Counted from the first letter of the stretch, positions 7,728 through 16,143 are shown. The stretch is DNA of 36,000 bases from Allobosea sp. ASV33 (GCF_016428755.1 NZ_JAELTI010000056.1:1-36000); one strand, 5' to 3'. Notes: a model not told the origin generated them from the letters alone. Program-made: numbers and translations.

Positions 7728-9209
7728 ATGACGGCGAACTATGATCTGGTCATTCGCGGCGGCACGGTCGGCTCCGCCACCGGCAGCTTCCGCGCCGATG
7801 TCGCGGTCAAGGACGGCAAGGTCGCCGCGCTGGGCCTCGGGCTTGCAAATGGCGCCCGCGAGATCGACGCGACGGGCAAGCTCGTCCTGCCCGGCGGCAT
7901 CGACACCCATGCCCATGTCGAGCAGGTCTCGGCCGGTGGTTTGCTCAATGCCGACACCTTCGAGAGCGCCACGACCTCGGCCGCCTTCGGCGGCAACACC
8001 ACGCTGATCTCGTTCGCTGCGCAGCATCGGGGCCTCGATCTCCGGAAAGTCGTCGATGATTATTCGGCCCTCGCCCGGCGCGGCGCCCTGATCGACTACG
8101 CTTTCCACCTCATCGTCGCCAATCCCGACGCCAAGACGATCCAGCAGGATCTGCCGGCGCTGATCGGCGAAGGCCATGCCTCGATCAAGGTCTTCATGAC
8201 CTATGATCTGATCAAGGTCGACGACGAGCCATTGCTCGATCTGCTCCTGACGGCACGCCAGAACCGGGCCCTCATCTGCGTACACGCCGAGAACCACGGC
8301 ATGATCTCCTGGATGGGCAAGAAGCTGGTCGAGAAGGGCTATGTCGCGCCGAAATACCACGCGATCAGCCATCCGCGCGGCTCGGAGGCCGAGGCCTTTA
8401 ACCGCCTGATCACAGCGGCCGAACTGCTCGATCAGCCGATCATGATCTTCCATGTCTCGACGGCCGAAGGCGCGCAGGTGATCCGCGATGCGCGGGGTCG
8501 CGGCCTCAAGGTCTTCTCAGAGACCTGCCCGCAATATCTTTTCCTGACCCGGCACGATCTCGACAAGCCCGGCCTGGAAGGCGCGAAATGGATGTGCTCG
8601 CCGCCGCCGCGTGAGCAGGCGGATCAGGATGCGCTCTGGCAGGCGCTGGCGCTCGGCGACATCCAGACGGTCTCCTCCGACCACGCGCCCTATCGCTTCG
8701 ACGAGACCGGCAAGCTCTCGGCCGGCCCGAACCCGAATTTCAAGCAGATTGCCAACGGCCTGCCCGGGCTTGAGACGCGCTTGCCGCTGCTCTTCGACGC
8801 ACTGGTTTCGCAGGGCCGGCCCGAATTCGCCGGGCGCGGGCTCGAAGCCTTCGTCGACCTGACGGCGACGGCGCCGGCCAAGATCTACAACCTCCCCGGC
8901 AAGGGCGCGCTGCTCCCCGGCTACGACGCCGATATCGCGATCTGGGACCCCGCCAAGCAGGTGACCATCACCGACGCGGCGATGCATGACCTGACCGGCT
9001 TCACGCCCTTCGCCGGCCGCAGCGTCACCGGCTGGCCCGAGCACGTCCTGGTTCGCGGGCAGGATGTCGTGAGCGGCGACACGCTGCACGCCGCTCCCGG
9101 CTCGGGCCGCTGGCTTGCACGCACCGGCGGCAGCGCCGCGGCGCCGACCGGCCGCCTCGTCGCCGATATGGATCCGCCGCGGAATTTCGGCGCGACCTTG
9201 CTCGACTGA
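7728..9209 (+). CDS. Dihydropyrimidinase / D-hydantoinase family cyclic amidohydrolase
   Basis: A 493-residue cyclic amidase that opens hydantoins or dihydropyrimidines to N-carbamoyl products. All metal-centre residues of the family are visible: H61 and H63 (GGIDTHAHVEQ), K154 for carboxylation (ASIKVFMTYD), H186 (CVHAENHGM), H242 (FHVSTAEGA) and D318 (SSDHAPYRF). The C-terminus keeps the family's MHDLTGFTPFAGRSVTGWPE segment. The start at 7728 follows GGGACGAGGG. It is the third enzyme of a hydantoin triad with the racemase and carbamoylase. The family is certain; the true substrate is open. Confidence 0.92.
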   Translation: MTANYDLVIRGGTVGSATGSFRADVAVKDGKVAALGLGLANGAREIDATGKLVLPGGIDTHAHVEQVSAGGLLNADTFESATTSAAFGGNTTLISFAAQHRGLDLRKVVDDYSALARRGALIDYAFHLIVANPDAKTIQQDLPALIGEGHASIKVFMTYDLIKVDDEPLLDLLLTARQNRALICVHAENHGMISWMGKKLVEKGYVAPKYHAISHPRGSEAEAFNRLITAAELLDQPIMIFHVSTAEGAQVIRDARGRGLKVFSETCPQYLFLTRHDLDKPGLEGAKWMCSPPPREQADQDALWQALALGDIQTVSSDHAPYRFDETGKLSAGPNPNFKQIANGLPGLETRLPLLFDALVSQGRPEFAGRGLEAFVDLTATAPAKIYNLPGKGALLPGYDADIAIWDPAKQVTITDAAMHDLTGFTPFAGRSVTGWPEHVLVRGQDVVSGDTLHAAPGSGRWLARTGGSAAAPTGRLVADMDPPRNFGATLLD

Positions 9210-9246
9210 CCGGACTTCACCGCGGCGGAACGATCGGCCGCGCGCG

Positions 9247-9936
9247 CTACTCGAAAAGATCGGGATGATTGGACTCGGTCTTCGGCAGGGCGCGCAGGAT
9301 CTCGGTGAGATGGTGGCGCATGGCGACTTCCGCCCGCGCCGCATCCTGCGCGTCGATCGCGGCCATGATCGCGCGGTGCTGCTGCACCAACGGCAACATC
9401 ACGTCCACACCGGGCAGGGTCAGCTGGCAGACCCGGTCCATATGCGCCTTGATGTCCCGGATCGCCTCCCAGGCGAGCGGCATGCCGACGCCCTCGGCCA
9501 ACTCGACATGGAAGAGCTCGTCATAGCGCTGGAAGGAGGCATGATCGTCGCGCTGCGCCGCCTTCTCCTGGACTTCGAGGAGATCGGCGATCCTCTGCCG
9601 GCTCTGGGGTGAGAAAGCCGTGCAGGCCTCACGCACGATCGCGACCTCGACCGCTTCACGGATGAAGCGCGCCTCCATCATCTTGCGGACGGAGAACTTC
9701 ACCACGACCGTGCCGCGCTGCGGCTGGATATCGACGAGTCGCGTCTTGGCGAGCGCGATCAGCGCCTCGCGAACCGGCTGGCGCGAGACGCCGTATTTCA
9801 GCGCGATCTCCTGCTCCGACAGGCGCGTGCCCGGCGGCAATTCGAGCGCGATGATCGCTCGCCGCAACTCGGCTTCGACGCGACCGGCCGCCGAAGTGCC
9901 CTGAAGCGTGGCGGATGAGGCCAACGAAAGGCTCAC
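9247..9936 (-). CDS. GntR/FCD-family transcriptional regulator
   Basis: A 229-residue GntR regulator of the FadR/FCD type: a winged HTH (RRAIIALELPPGTRLSEQEIALKYGVSRQPVREALIAL) then an all-alpha FCD ligand domain with metal-site-type residues (RYDELFHVELAEGVG; MRHHLTEI). The open frame extends 18 codons further upstream to a TTG, but a perfect AGGAGG at 9945-9950 lies 8 nt before the GTG at 9934-9936, so that GTG is the likely start. It is divergent from the TRAP operon at 10096, and repeated CATAC motifs lie between. It probably represses TRAP-kduI-kdgF in the absence of a uronate-derived inducer. The effector is inferred from neighbours. Confidence 0.9.
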   Translation of the reverse strand: MSLSLASSATLQGTSAAGRVEAELRRAIIALELPPGTRLSEQEIALKYGVSRQPVREALIALAKTRLVDIQPQRGTVVVKFSVRKMMEARFIREAVEVAIVREACTAFSPQSRQRIADLLEVQEKAAQRDDHASFQRYDELFHVELAEGVGMPLAWEAIRDIKAHMDRVCQLTLPGVDVMLPLVQQHRAIMAAIDAQDAARAEVAMRHHLTEILRALPKTESNHPDLFE

Positions 9937-9957
9937 GTCGAAAACCTCCTGGGCCTG

Positions 9958-9991
9958 TTGCGTACCATACTGCAACATACTACCATACAAT
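9958..9991. promoter_or_regulatory. CATAC repeat cluster, candidate GntR operator with -10 element
   Basis: In the divergent gap between gntR and dctP, CATAC occurs three times (9966-9970, 9976-9980, 9984-9988), and TTGC/GCAA at 9958-9961 and 9972-9975 flank the first. TACAAT at 9986-9991 resembles a rightward -10 element. The stretch is AT-richer than its surroundings. Binding of the neighbouring GntR protein is inferred. Confidence 0.45.
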
Positions 9992-10095
9992 CACTGCCGC
10001 AACCGGATGCCGGGGCGGGCAGCAAGCTTACGTTCGAGGCGCCAGCGAACAAGCCGGCAAACGGCAGGGTGCTCGAACTCACGGGAGAACGCACC

Positions 10096-11082
10096 ATGAC
10101 CGCACGCCGCAGTTTCCTCGCCTATACCGCCGCGCTGGCCCTTTCGGCCGCGGCAGCGACCAGCGCCCTCGCCCAGAGCGTGACGCTGCGCTCCGCCGAC
10201 ATCCACCCGACCGACTACCCGACCGTCGAGGCCGTCCGCTACATGGGCAAATTGCTCGAGGAGCGCACCCAGGGCCGCGTCAAGATCAACGTCTTCCACT
10301 CTGCCCAGCTCGGCCAGGAGAAGGACACGATCGACCAGACCCGGTTCGGCGTCATCGACATCAACCGCATCAACATGGCGCCGTTCAACAACCTGATCCC
10401 GGCGACCAATATCCCCTCCCTGCCTTTCATCTTCCGCTCGGTCGACCATATGCGGAAGGCGATGGACGGGCCGATCGGCGACAACCTGCTGAAGGATTTC
10501 GAGAAGCACGACCTGATCGGGCTCGCCCTCTACGATTCCGGCTCGCGCTCGTTCTACAACTCCAAGCGCCCGATCAACACGCCCGCCGACATGAAGGGCC
10601 TGAAGATCCGCGTCCAGCAATCCGACATGTTCGTCGCGCTGGTCTCGGCGCTCGGCGCCAATGCCACGCCGATGCCCTTCGGCGAAGTTTATTCTGCGCT
10701 CCAGACCGGCGTGATCGACGGCGCCGAGAATAACTGGCCCTCCTATGAATCGACCCGGCATTTCGAGGTCTCGAAGTTCTATTCGGTGACCGAGCATTCG
10801 CTCTCGCCGGAAGCGCTGGTGATGTCGAAGCGGAGCTTCGACAAGTTCAACGCCGCCGACCAGGCGATCATCAAGACCGCCGCCAAGGAGTCGGTTCTGA
10901 AGATGCGCGAGCTCTGGGATGCGCGCGAGAAGGCATCCGAGGCCAAGGTCAAGGCCGGCGGGGCCCAGATCAACCAGGTCGACAAGAAGCCCTTCATCGA
11001 CGCGATGAAGCCGGTCTACGACAAGTTCGTCACCGACCCGAAGCTCAAGGACATGGTCGCCGCGATCCAGGCGGTGAACTGA
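10096..11082 (+). CDS. TRAP transporter solute-binding protein DctP family
   Basis: A 328-residue periplasmic binding protein of a TRAP transporter. The signal peptide MTARRSFLAYTAALALSAAAATSALAQ has an RR-S-F-L start that could use the Tat route. The conserved TRAP signature region is present (LKIRVQQSDMFVALVSALGANATPMPFGEVYSALQTGVIDGAENNW), including the Arg that clamps the substrate carboxylate (R in LKIRV). Downstream are the matching small and large membrane subunits, then kduI and kdgF, which points to a uronate-type acid sugar as ligand. The open frame begins earlier, but ATG 10096 with GGGAGAA upstream gives the exact signal peptide. Confidence 0.94.
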   Translation: MTARRSFLAYTAALALSAAAATSALAQSVTLRSADIHPTDYPTVEAVRYMGKLLEERTQGRVKINVFHSAQLGQEKDTIDQTRFGVIDINRINMAPFNNLIPATNIPSLPFIFRSVDHMRKAMDGPIGDNLLKDFEKHDLIGLALYDSGSRSFYNSKRPINTPADMKGLKIRVQQSDMFVALVSALGANATPMPFGEVYSALQTGVIDGAENNWPSYESTRHFEVSKFYSVTEHSLSPEALVMSKRSFDKFNAADQAIIKTAAKESVLKMRELWDAREKASEAKVKAGGAQINQVDKKPFIDAMKPVYDKFVTDPKLKDMVAAIQAVN

Positions 11083-11092
11083 GCCTCGCTCA

Positions 11093-11120
11093 GGCGAGGC
11101 GGCTCTCCGGCCGCCTCGCC
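11093..11120 (+). other. Strong GC hairpin directly after dctP
   Basis: GGCGAGGCGG (11093-11102) pairs perfectly with CCGCCTCGCC (11111-11120) across an 8-nt loop. An alternative smaller stem uses GCCTCGC just upstream (11083-11089) and GCGAGGC. No U-tract follows. A hairpin here could protect the dctP message and favour excess binding protein over membrane subunits; that role is inferred. Confidence 0.55.
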
Positions 11121-11127
11121 CGACGTC

Positions 11128-11227
11128 GTCATCCCGGACAAGCGGCGAAGCCGCGCCGATCCGAGCTCCATGCCGGAATCGTTCAGGCATGGAGCCCGGG
11201 TCTCCGCTTCGCTCCGCCCGGGATGAC
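11128..11227. repeat. Palindromic intergenic repeat, copy 2
   Basis: It begins GTCATCCCGG (11128) and ends CCGGGATGAC (11227), perfect inverted arms. Inside, CTCCATGCC near 11166-11174 pairs with GGCATGGAG near 11187-11195. It is the same family as the copies at 2915, 22437 and 27279. It lies between dctP and dctQ of one operon, following the hairpin at 11093. Confidence 0.85.
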
Positions 11228-11257
11228 CGGTCCTTATCGACAAAGCCGGGACATTCC

Positions 11258-11791
11258 ATGCGCGCTTTCACCGCTTTCCTGACACGCCTCGACGCCAAGC
11301 TCAGCCTGTACGCGCTGATCGCCGCCGGGGCCGGCCTTGTCCTGATGACCGTGATGGTCGCCTGGGGCGTGTTCGGCCGCTACGTGCTCAACGACACGCC
11401 GATCTGGGTCGAGGCCGGCTCGCTCTTCCTGATGTCCTGGTTCATCCTGCTCGGCGCCGCCGTCGGCGTGCGCGAGAGCGACCATCTCGGCTTCGAGGTC
11501 GGGCTGGTGATGTCGCCGCCGCCCTTGCGGGCGGCACTGATCGTCATCGGCGAGGCCCTGGTCTGCGCCTTCGGCCTCGCCATGCTCGGCTATGGCTGGC
11601 AGCTCGCGGCGGGCACCTGGGCCGATCGCATGCCGATCATCGGCATCTCCCGCGGCTGGGACTATGTGCCGATCGCAGCGGGCGGCGCGCTGATCGCCCT
11701 GTTCGCGCTGGAAAAGCTCCTGCTCTTCGTCACCGGCGAGCAGCAGGCGCCGCTCGGCTTTGTCCATTTCGGCGAAAGCCAGGAGGCCTGA
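11258..11791 (+). CDS. TRAP transporter small membrane subunit DctQ family
   Basis: A 177-residue membrane protein with four predicted hydrophobic helices (YALIAAGAGLVLMTVMVAWGVFG; LFLMSWFILLGAAVGVRE; ALIVIGEALVCAFGLAMLGYGW; VPIAAGGALIALFALEKLLL), the normal DctQ layout. The central WFILLGAAVGVRESDHLGFE is typical of the family. The in-frame extension upstream of 11258 is encoded by the palindromic repeat and is not credible as protein. dctM starts 3 nt after its stop. Confidence 0.92.
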   Translation: MRAFTAFLTRLDAKLSLYALIAAGAGLVLMTVMVAWGVFGRYVLNDTPIWVEAGSLFLMSWFILLGAAVGVRESDHLGFEVGLVMSPPPLRAALIVIGEALVCAFGLAMLGYGWQLAAGTWADRMPIIGISRGWDYVPIAAGGALIALFALEKLLLFVTGEQQAPLGFVHFGESQEA

Positions 11792-11794
11792 GCC

Positions 11795-13075
11795 ATGGAA
11801 CTCTGGATCCTCTTCGGCGTCTTCTCGCTCCTGCTGCTGATCGGCGTGCCCGTCGCCTTCTGCCTCGGCATCGCCTCGGTCGCGACCGTCGCCTATATGG
11901 GCCTGCCGCCGGTCGTCGTCTTCCAGCAGATGAATTCCGGCATGAACGCTTTCGCCATGATGGCGATCCCGTTCTTTATCTATGCCGGCGACCTGATGAT
12001 CCGCGGCGGCATCGCCGAGCGGCTGATCCAGATGGCGGCGAGCCTCGTCGGCCATCTGCGCGGCGGGCTCGGCCAAGTGAACGTGGTCACCTGCACGCTG
12101 TTCGGCGGCATCTCCGGCTCGGCCGTGGCCGATGCTTCCGCCGTCGGCGGCCTCATGATCCCGCAGATGAAGAAGCGCGGCTATGACGCCGACTACGCCG
12201 TCAACGTCACCGCCAACGCGGCGATCATTGCCCTGCTGATCCCGCCCTCGCACAACATGATCATCTATTCGCTCTCGGCGGGCGGCAATCTCTCGATCGC
12301 GGACCTGTTCACGGCCGGCGTCGTGCCGGGCCTGCTGCTCTGCGCCGCGCTGATGGTCGCCGCCTGGGCGGTCGCGGTGAAGCGCGGCTATCCGCGCGAG
12401 CCCTTCCCCGGCTTCGCGACGGTCGGGCGCTATGTCGTGCTGGCGCTGCCCGGCATCCTGCTGATCGGCATCATCTTCGGCGGCGTCCGTTCCGGCGTCT
12501 TCACCGCGACGGAATCCTCCTGCGTCGCGGTGGTCTACGCGATCCTCGTCACCATCTTCGTCTATCGCCAGCTCACCTGGACCGCCTTCGTCGAGGCGAC
12601 CTTGGGCGCCGTGCGCACCACGGCGATGGTGCTGCTGGTGATCGGGACGGCCGGCGCCTTCGGCTGGCTGATGGCCTTCTTGGAGGTGCCGCAAGCGACG
12701 ATCGCGGCGATGAAGGCCGTCTCCGACAACCCGATCACCATCCTGCTGATGATCAACCTGATCCTGCTGGTGCTCGGCACCTTCATGGACATGGCGCCGA
12801 TGATTATCATCTGCACGCCGATCTTCCTGCCGGTGGTGAAGGCCTTCGGCGTCGATCCCGTGCATTTCGGGGTGATCCTGATCCTCAACGCCGGCATCGG
12901 CCTCAACACGCCGCCGGTCGGCTCGGTGCAGTTCGTCGCCTGCGCCATTGGCCGCATCTCCATCGGCGAGTCGATGCGCACGATCTGGCCGTTCTACGGC
13001 GCCAGCATCGCCGTGCTCCTGCTCGTCACCTATGTGCCCGGCCTGTCGCTCTGGCTGCCGCGCCTGTTCCACTGA
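11795..13075 (+). CDS. TRAP transporter large membrane subunit DctM family
   Basis: A 426-residue transporter subunit that moves the substrate with sodium. About twelve hydrophobic segments are visible, as are the DctM hallmarks: AIPFFIYAGDLM, VTCTLFGGISGSAVADASAVGG, ALLIPPSHNMIIYSLSAGG and LNAGIGLNTPPVGSVQFVACAI. AGGAGG at 11781-11786 precedes ATG 11795. The length matches the family, so the TRAP system (P-Q-M) is complete here. kduI begins 10 nt after the stop, presumably on the same transcript. Confidence 0.95.
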   Translation: MELWILFGVFSLLLLIGVPVAFCLGIASVATVAYMGLPPVVVFQQMNSGMNAFAMMAIPFFIYAGDLMIRGGIAERLIQMAASLVGHLRGGLGQVNVVTCTLFGGISGSAVADASAVGGLMIPQMKKRGYDADYAVNVTANAAIIALLIPPSHNMIIYSLSAGGNLSIADLFTAGVVPGLLLCAALMVAAWAVAVKRGYPREPFPGFATVGRYVVLALPGILLIGIIFGGVRSGVFTATESSCVAVVYAILVTIFVYRQLTWTAFVEATLGAVRTTAMVLLVIGTAGAFGWLMAFLEVPQATIAAMKAVSDNPITILLMINLILLVLGTFMDMAPMIIICTPIFLPVVKAFGVDPVHFGVILILNAGIGLNTPPVGSVQFVACAIGRISIGESMRTIWPFYGASIAVLLLVTYVPGLSLWLPRLFH

Positions 13076-13085
13076 AGGACCGGAC

Positions 13086-13922
13086 ATGACCATCGACATC
13101 CGCCAGGTTTCGCATCCCGAGGCCGTGAAGGGCTTCGACACGGCGGAGCTGCGCCGCCATTTCCTGATCGAGACGCTGTTCGTCTCCGGCGAGGTCAAGC
13201 TGACCTACAGCCATCTCGACCGCGTCATCGTCGGCGGCGCCATGCCGGCCGGCAAGGCGATCGTGCTGCCGACACCGAAGGCCGTCGGCACCGACGCCTT
13301 CCTCAGGCGACGCGAACTCGGCATCGTCAATGTCGGAGGCCCCGGCAAAGTATCGGTCGGCGGCAACGACTATCCGCTCGCCAAGCGAGACGCGCTCTAT
13401 GTCGGCAAGGAAGCAGGCGAGGTTTCCTTCGCCAGCGACGATGCGTCGAACCCGGCCAAGTTCTACCTGCTCTCGACCCCGGCCCATGCGGCGCACCCGA
13501 CCAGGGTGATCCGCGAGTCCGATGCCAGGACGCTGCATCTCGGTGAGCAGGCCACCGCCAACAAGCGGACGATCCGCCAGTACATCATCCCGGGCGTCTG
13601 CGAGACCTGCCAGCTCGTCATGGGCGTGACCACGCTGGACGAGGGCAGCATCTGGAACACGATGCCCTCGCATACCCATGACCGGCGCTGCGAGATCTAT
13701 CTCTATTTCGACGTTCCCGCGGACGCCCGCGTCTTCCACCTGATGGGCGAGCCGCAGGAGACCCGCCATCTCGTCGTCGCCAACGAGCAGGCGATCCTCT
13801 CGCCGGGCTGGTCGATCCATTCCGGCGTCGGGACGAAGGCCTATTCCTTCATCTGGGGCATGGGCGGCGACAATGTCGACTATACCGACATGGACATGGT
13901 CGCGACCGGGGATCTGCGCTGA
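13086..13922 (+). CDS. kduI: 5-dehydro-4-deoxy-D-glucuronate isomerase
   Basis: A 278-residue cupin-fold isomerase, the same length as E. coli KduI as I recall it. KduI converts 5-keto-4-deoxyuronate (from pectin, alginate-like or glycosaminoglycan unsaturated uronates) to 2,5-diketo-3-deoxygluconate. The zinc ligands known for the E. coli enzyme are present at the same numbers: H196 and H198 (PSHTHDRRCEIYLYF), E203 and H245 (GWSIHSGVG). The longer upstream frame overlaps dctM and is rejected; ATG 13086 follows GAAGGACC. The next pathway enzyme, KduD, is not adjacent. Confidence 0.95.
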   Translation: MTIDIRQVSHPEAVKGFDTAELRRHFLIETLFVSGEVKLTYSHLDRVIVGGAMPAGKAIVLPTPKAVGTDAFLRRRELGIVNVGGPGKVSVGGNDYPLAKRDALYVGKEAGEVSFASDDASNPAKFYLLSTPAHAAHPTRVIRESDARTLHLGEQATANKRTIRQYIIPGVCETCQLVMGVTTLDEGSIWNTMPSHTHDRRCEIYLYFDVPADARVFHLMGEPQETRHLVVANEQAILSPGWSIHSGVGTKAYSFIWGMGGDNVDYTDMDMVATGDLR

Positions 13923-13933
13923 GGGAGATCGAC

Positions 13934-14284
13934 ATGGACCGCAAGAACGAGCCCTTCGCCCATGATGCCGACCTCGCCTGGGAGCCGGCCGGCATCGGCG
14001 TGACGCGCAAGATTCTGACCTATCGCGACGAGGTGATGATGGTGCGCGTGCGCTTCGAGGCCGGCGCGATCGGCCCGCCGCACAGCCATCCGCATATCCA
14101 GTGCTCGCTCGTCGAATGCGGCACCTTCGACATCACCATATCGGGGCGGACCGAGCGCCTGGTTGCCGGCGACAGCTTCACCGTGCCGCCCGATGCCGTG
14201 CACGGCGCCGTCAATATCGAGGCCGGCGTCCTGCTCGACGTGTTCACGCCGATGCGCCGGGATTTCGTGTTGCCCGGGACCTAG
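13934..14284 (+). CDS. KdgF-like cupin, unsaturated uronate linearising protein
   Basis: A 116-residue single-domain cupin. The metal motif reads HSHPHIQ (H50, H52, Q56), with the distal His in VPPDAVHGAVN (H90). The segment GVLLDVFTPMRRDF closely resembles KdgF of pectin degraders (GVLLDVFSPHREDF as I recall it). KdgF speeds ring opening of 4,5-unsaturated monouronates to the linear keto-acid used by KduI, which is the gene immediately upstream (11 nt gap, GGGAG ribosome site). The pairing supports the assignment; a generic sugar-binding cupin is the alternative. Confidence 0.82.
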   Translation: MDRKNEPFAHDADLAWEPAGIGVTRKILTYRDEVMMVRVRFEAGAIGPPHSHPHIQCSLVECGTFDITISGRTERLVAGDSFTVPPDAVHGAVNIEAGVLLDVFTPMRRDFVLPGT

Positions 14285-14294
14285 GAGCGGTCGA

Positions 14295-15089
14295 CTAACA
14301 GCTCCCCGGCATGCCCTTCCGCGGCTCGGCCTCGACCAGGTATTCGATGTGGCGGCGCCCTGATGCGCCCGGGCGGATCGAGACCGCAACACCGAAGATG
14401 CGCTGGATCGCCTCTGCCGTCAGGACCTCCTCCGGCGCGCCGGCCGCCTGCAGGCGCCCGTCATGCAGCAGCGCGATCTCGTCGCAGAACATGGCGGCGA
14501 GGTTGAGATCGTGCAGCGCCATGATGCAGGTGATGCCGAGGCGACGGACCAGGCTGAGGATCGAGAGCTGGTGCTGGATGTCGAGATGATTGGTCGGCTC
14601 GTCCAGGATCAGCTCGCTCGGCTCCTGCGCGAGCGCCCGCGCAATATGGACGCGCTGACGCTCTCCGCCTGAGAGCGTATGCCAGAACTGGTCGTGGCGC
14701 TCGGTGAGCCCGACCCGCGCCAGCGCCTCGTTGACGGCCGCCTCGTCGGCATCGTTCCAGGAGGCGAGCGCGGCACGATGCGGCGTGCGACCGAGGCGCA
14801 CCACGTCGCAGACGGAGAGCTGGATCTCGGTCGTCGCCTGCTGCTCGACGAAAGCGAGACGACGGGCGAGATCGCGACGCGGCACGCCGGCGATGTCGTT
14901 CCCGTCGAGCATGACGACGCCGCTCGCGACATTGCGCAAGCGGCAGAGCAACCGGAGCAGGCTCGATTTGCCGGAGCCGTTCGGGCCGATCAGGCCGAGC
15001 ACGCGACCGGGCGCCGCTGCCAGCGTAACGCCATCGACGATCATCCGGCCGCCGACACCCCAGCGGACCTCACGGGTCGCGAGCGTCAT
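14295..15089 (-). CDS. Iron-siderophore/B12-type ABC transporter ATP-binding protein (BtuD/FecE family)
   Basis: A 264-residue ABC ATPase of the FecE/FhuC/BtuD family. It has Walker A GPNGSGKSS, Q-loop region FVEQQATTEIQLSVCDVVRLGRTPHR (characteristic of this family), signature LSGGERQR, Walker B ELILDEPTNHLD and switch His MALHDLNLA. A CCTCCT complement (15095-15100) gives AGGAGG 5 nt before the start. It is the last gene of the riboswitch-led operon binding protein - permease - ATPase, and it converges with the kdgF-like gene, 10 nt apart. A corrinoid substrate is likely from the riboswitch. Confidence 0.92.
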   Translation of the reverse strand: MTLATREVRWGVGGRMIVDGVTLAAAPGRVLGLIGPNGSGKSSLLRLLCRLRNVASGVVMLDGNDIAGVPRRDLARRLAFVEQQATTEIQLSVCDVVRLGRTPHRAALASWNDADEAAVNEALARVGLTERHDQFWHTLSGGERQRVHIARALAQEPSELILDEPTNHLDIQHQLSILSLVRRLGITCIMALHDLNLAAMFCDEIALLHDGRLQAAGAPEEVLTAEAIQRIFGVAVSIRPGASGRRHIEYLVEAEPRKGMPGSC

Positions 15090-15099
15090 GCCGGCCTCC

Positions 15100-16143
15100 T
15101 CATTGCGGTCTCCTGGCTCTGTAGAGGATCAGCGCGAAGACGGGGGCACCGAAGAGCGCGGTGACCACGCCGATCGGCAGGATCTGTTGGGGTATCAGGA
15201 CGCGGGAGAGGATATCCGCGAGGATCATGAAGATCGCGCCGATGACGAGGCAGGCCGGCAGCAAGCGGGCATGGCCCGAGCCGACGAGGAAGCGCGCGGC
15301 ATGGGGAATGATTAGCCCGACGAAGCCGACCGTGCCGACGATCGAGACCATCACGGCCGTCATCACCGCAGTCGTCGCGAAGAGCACGACCTTGACCCGC
15401 GTCACGGCGACGCCAAGGGAAGCGGCCGCATCGACGCCGAAGGCAAAGGCATCCAGCACCTTGGCGTGCAGCATGCAGATGCCGAAACCGATGAAGGCAA
15501 CCGGCGCCGCCATCCAGATGTCAGGCCAGCGCACGCCGCCGAAATTGCCGAGCAGCCAGAACATGACGCCCCGCGCCTGCTCGGCGCTGGCGAGCGTCGT
15601 GACGATCGTCGCCGTCGCGGCATTGAAGAGCTGCGAGGTGGCGACGCCGGCGAGAATAACGCGGTCACTCGCGCCCCCTGCCCCCGCCGCCAAAAGCGCG
15701 ACGACGACGAGCGCGGCGCAGGAGCCGATGAAGGCACCGGCGGAGACCGAGAGCACCGCGCCGCCGATGCTGATGCCGAGGATCAACACCGCCACGGCGC
15801 CGGTCGAGGCACCCGCCGAGATGCCGAGGATATAGGGCTCGGCCAGCGGATTGCGCAGCAGCGCCTGCAGGATCGCGCCCGACAGCGCGAGCGCGCCGCC
15901 GCATAAGCCCGCCATCAGCGCCCGGCTGAGGCGATAATCGAAGATCACGCCCTGCTGGATCGCGCTGACAGGGAAGTCGAGGTCGAACAGCCCGTTGCCG
16001 AGCGCCTTCAGGGCCGTGTCCAGCGGGATACGCATCTCGCCGATCGTCACCGCCAGCGCGACCGACAAGGTCAGCGCCAGCAACGAGGCCAGCGCGATGC
16101 CGATCCGCGCCGGCCAGTTCGGCCCGTGGGCGGCGTGGCTCAA
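15100..16143 (-). CDS. FecCD-family ABC transporter permease (probable corrinoid importer)
   Basis: A 347-residue inner-membrane permease of the BtuC/FecCD family with about ten hydrophobic helices. Recognisable parts include DYRLSRALMAGLCGGALALSGAILQALLRNPLAEPYILGIS, WLLGNFGGVRWPDIW, VGTVGFVGLIIPHAAR and PIGVVTALFGAPVFALIL. The open frame continues inside the upstream binding-protein gene, so the start is set at TTG 16143-16141, which overlaps the preceding TGA (TTGA). This implies translational coupling. No ATG is available before the first membrane segment. Confidence 0.9.
   Translation of the reverse strand: MSHAAHGPNWPARIGIALASLLALTLSVALAVTIGEMRIPLDTALKALGNGLFDLDFPVSAIQQGVIFDYRLSRALMAGLCGGALALSGAILQALLRNPLAEPYILGISAGASTGAVAVLILGISIGGAVLSVSAGAFIGSCAALVVVALLAAGAGGASDRVILAGVATSQLFNAATATIVTTLASAEQARGVMFWLLGNFGGVRWPDIWMAAPVAFIGFGICMLHAKVLDAFAFGVDAAASLGVAVTRVKVVLFATTAVMTAVMVSIVGTVGFVGLIIPHAARFLVGSGHARLLPACLVIGAIFMILADILSRVLIPQQILPIGVVTALFGAPVFALILYRARRPQ

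Noticed and set aside
11234..13198. A 654-codon minus-strand frame rich in Asp, His and Arg
   Set aside because: It is the antisense image of hydrophobic dctQ/dctM codons, which read as charged residues on the other strand.
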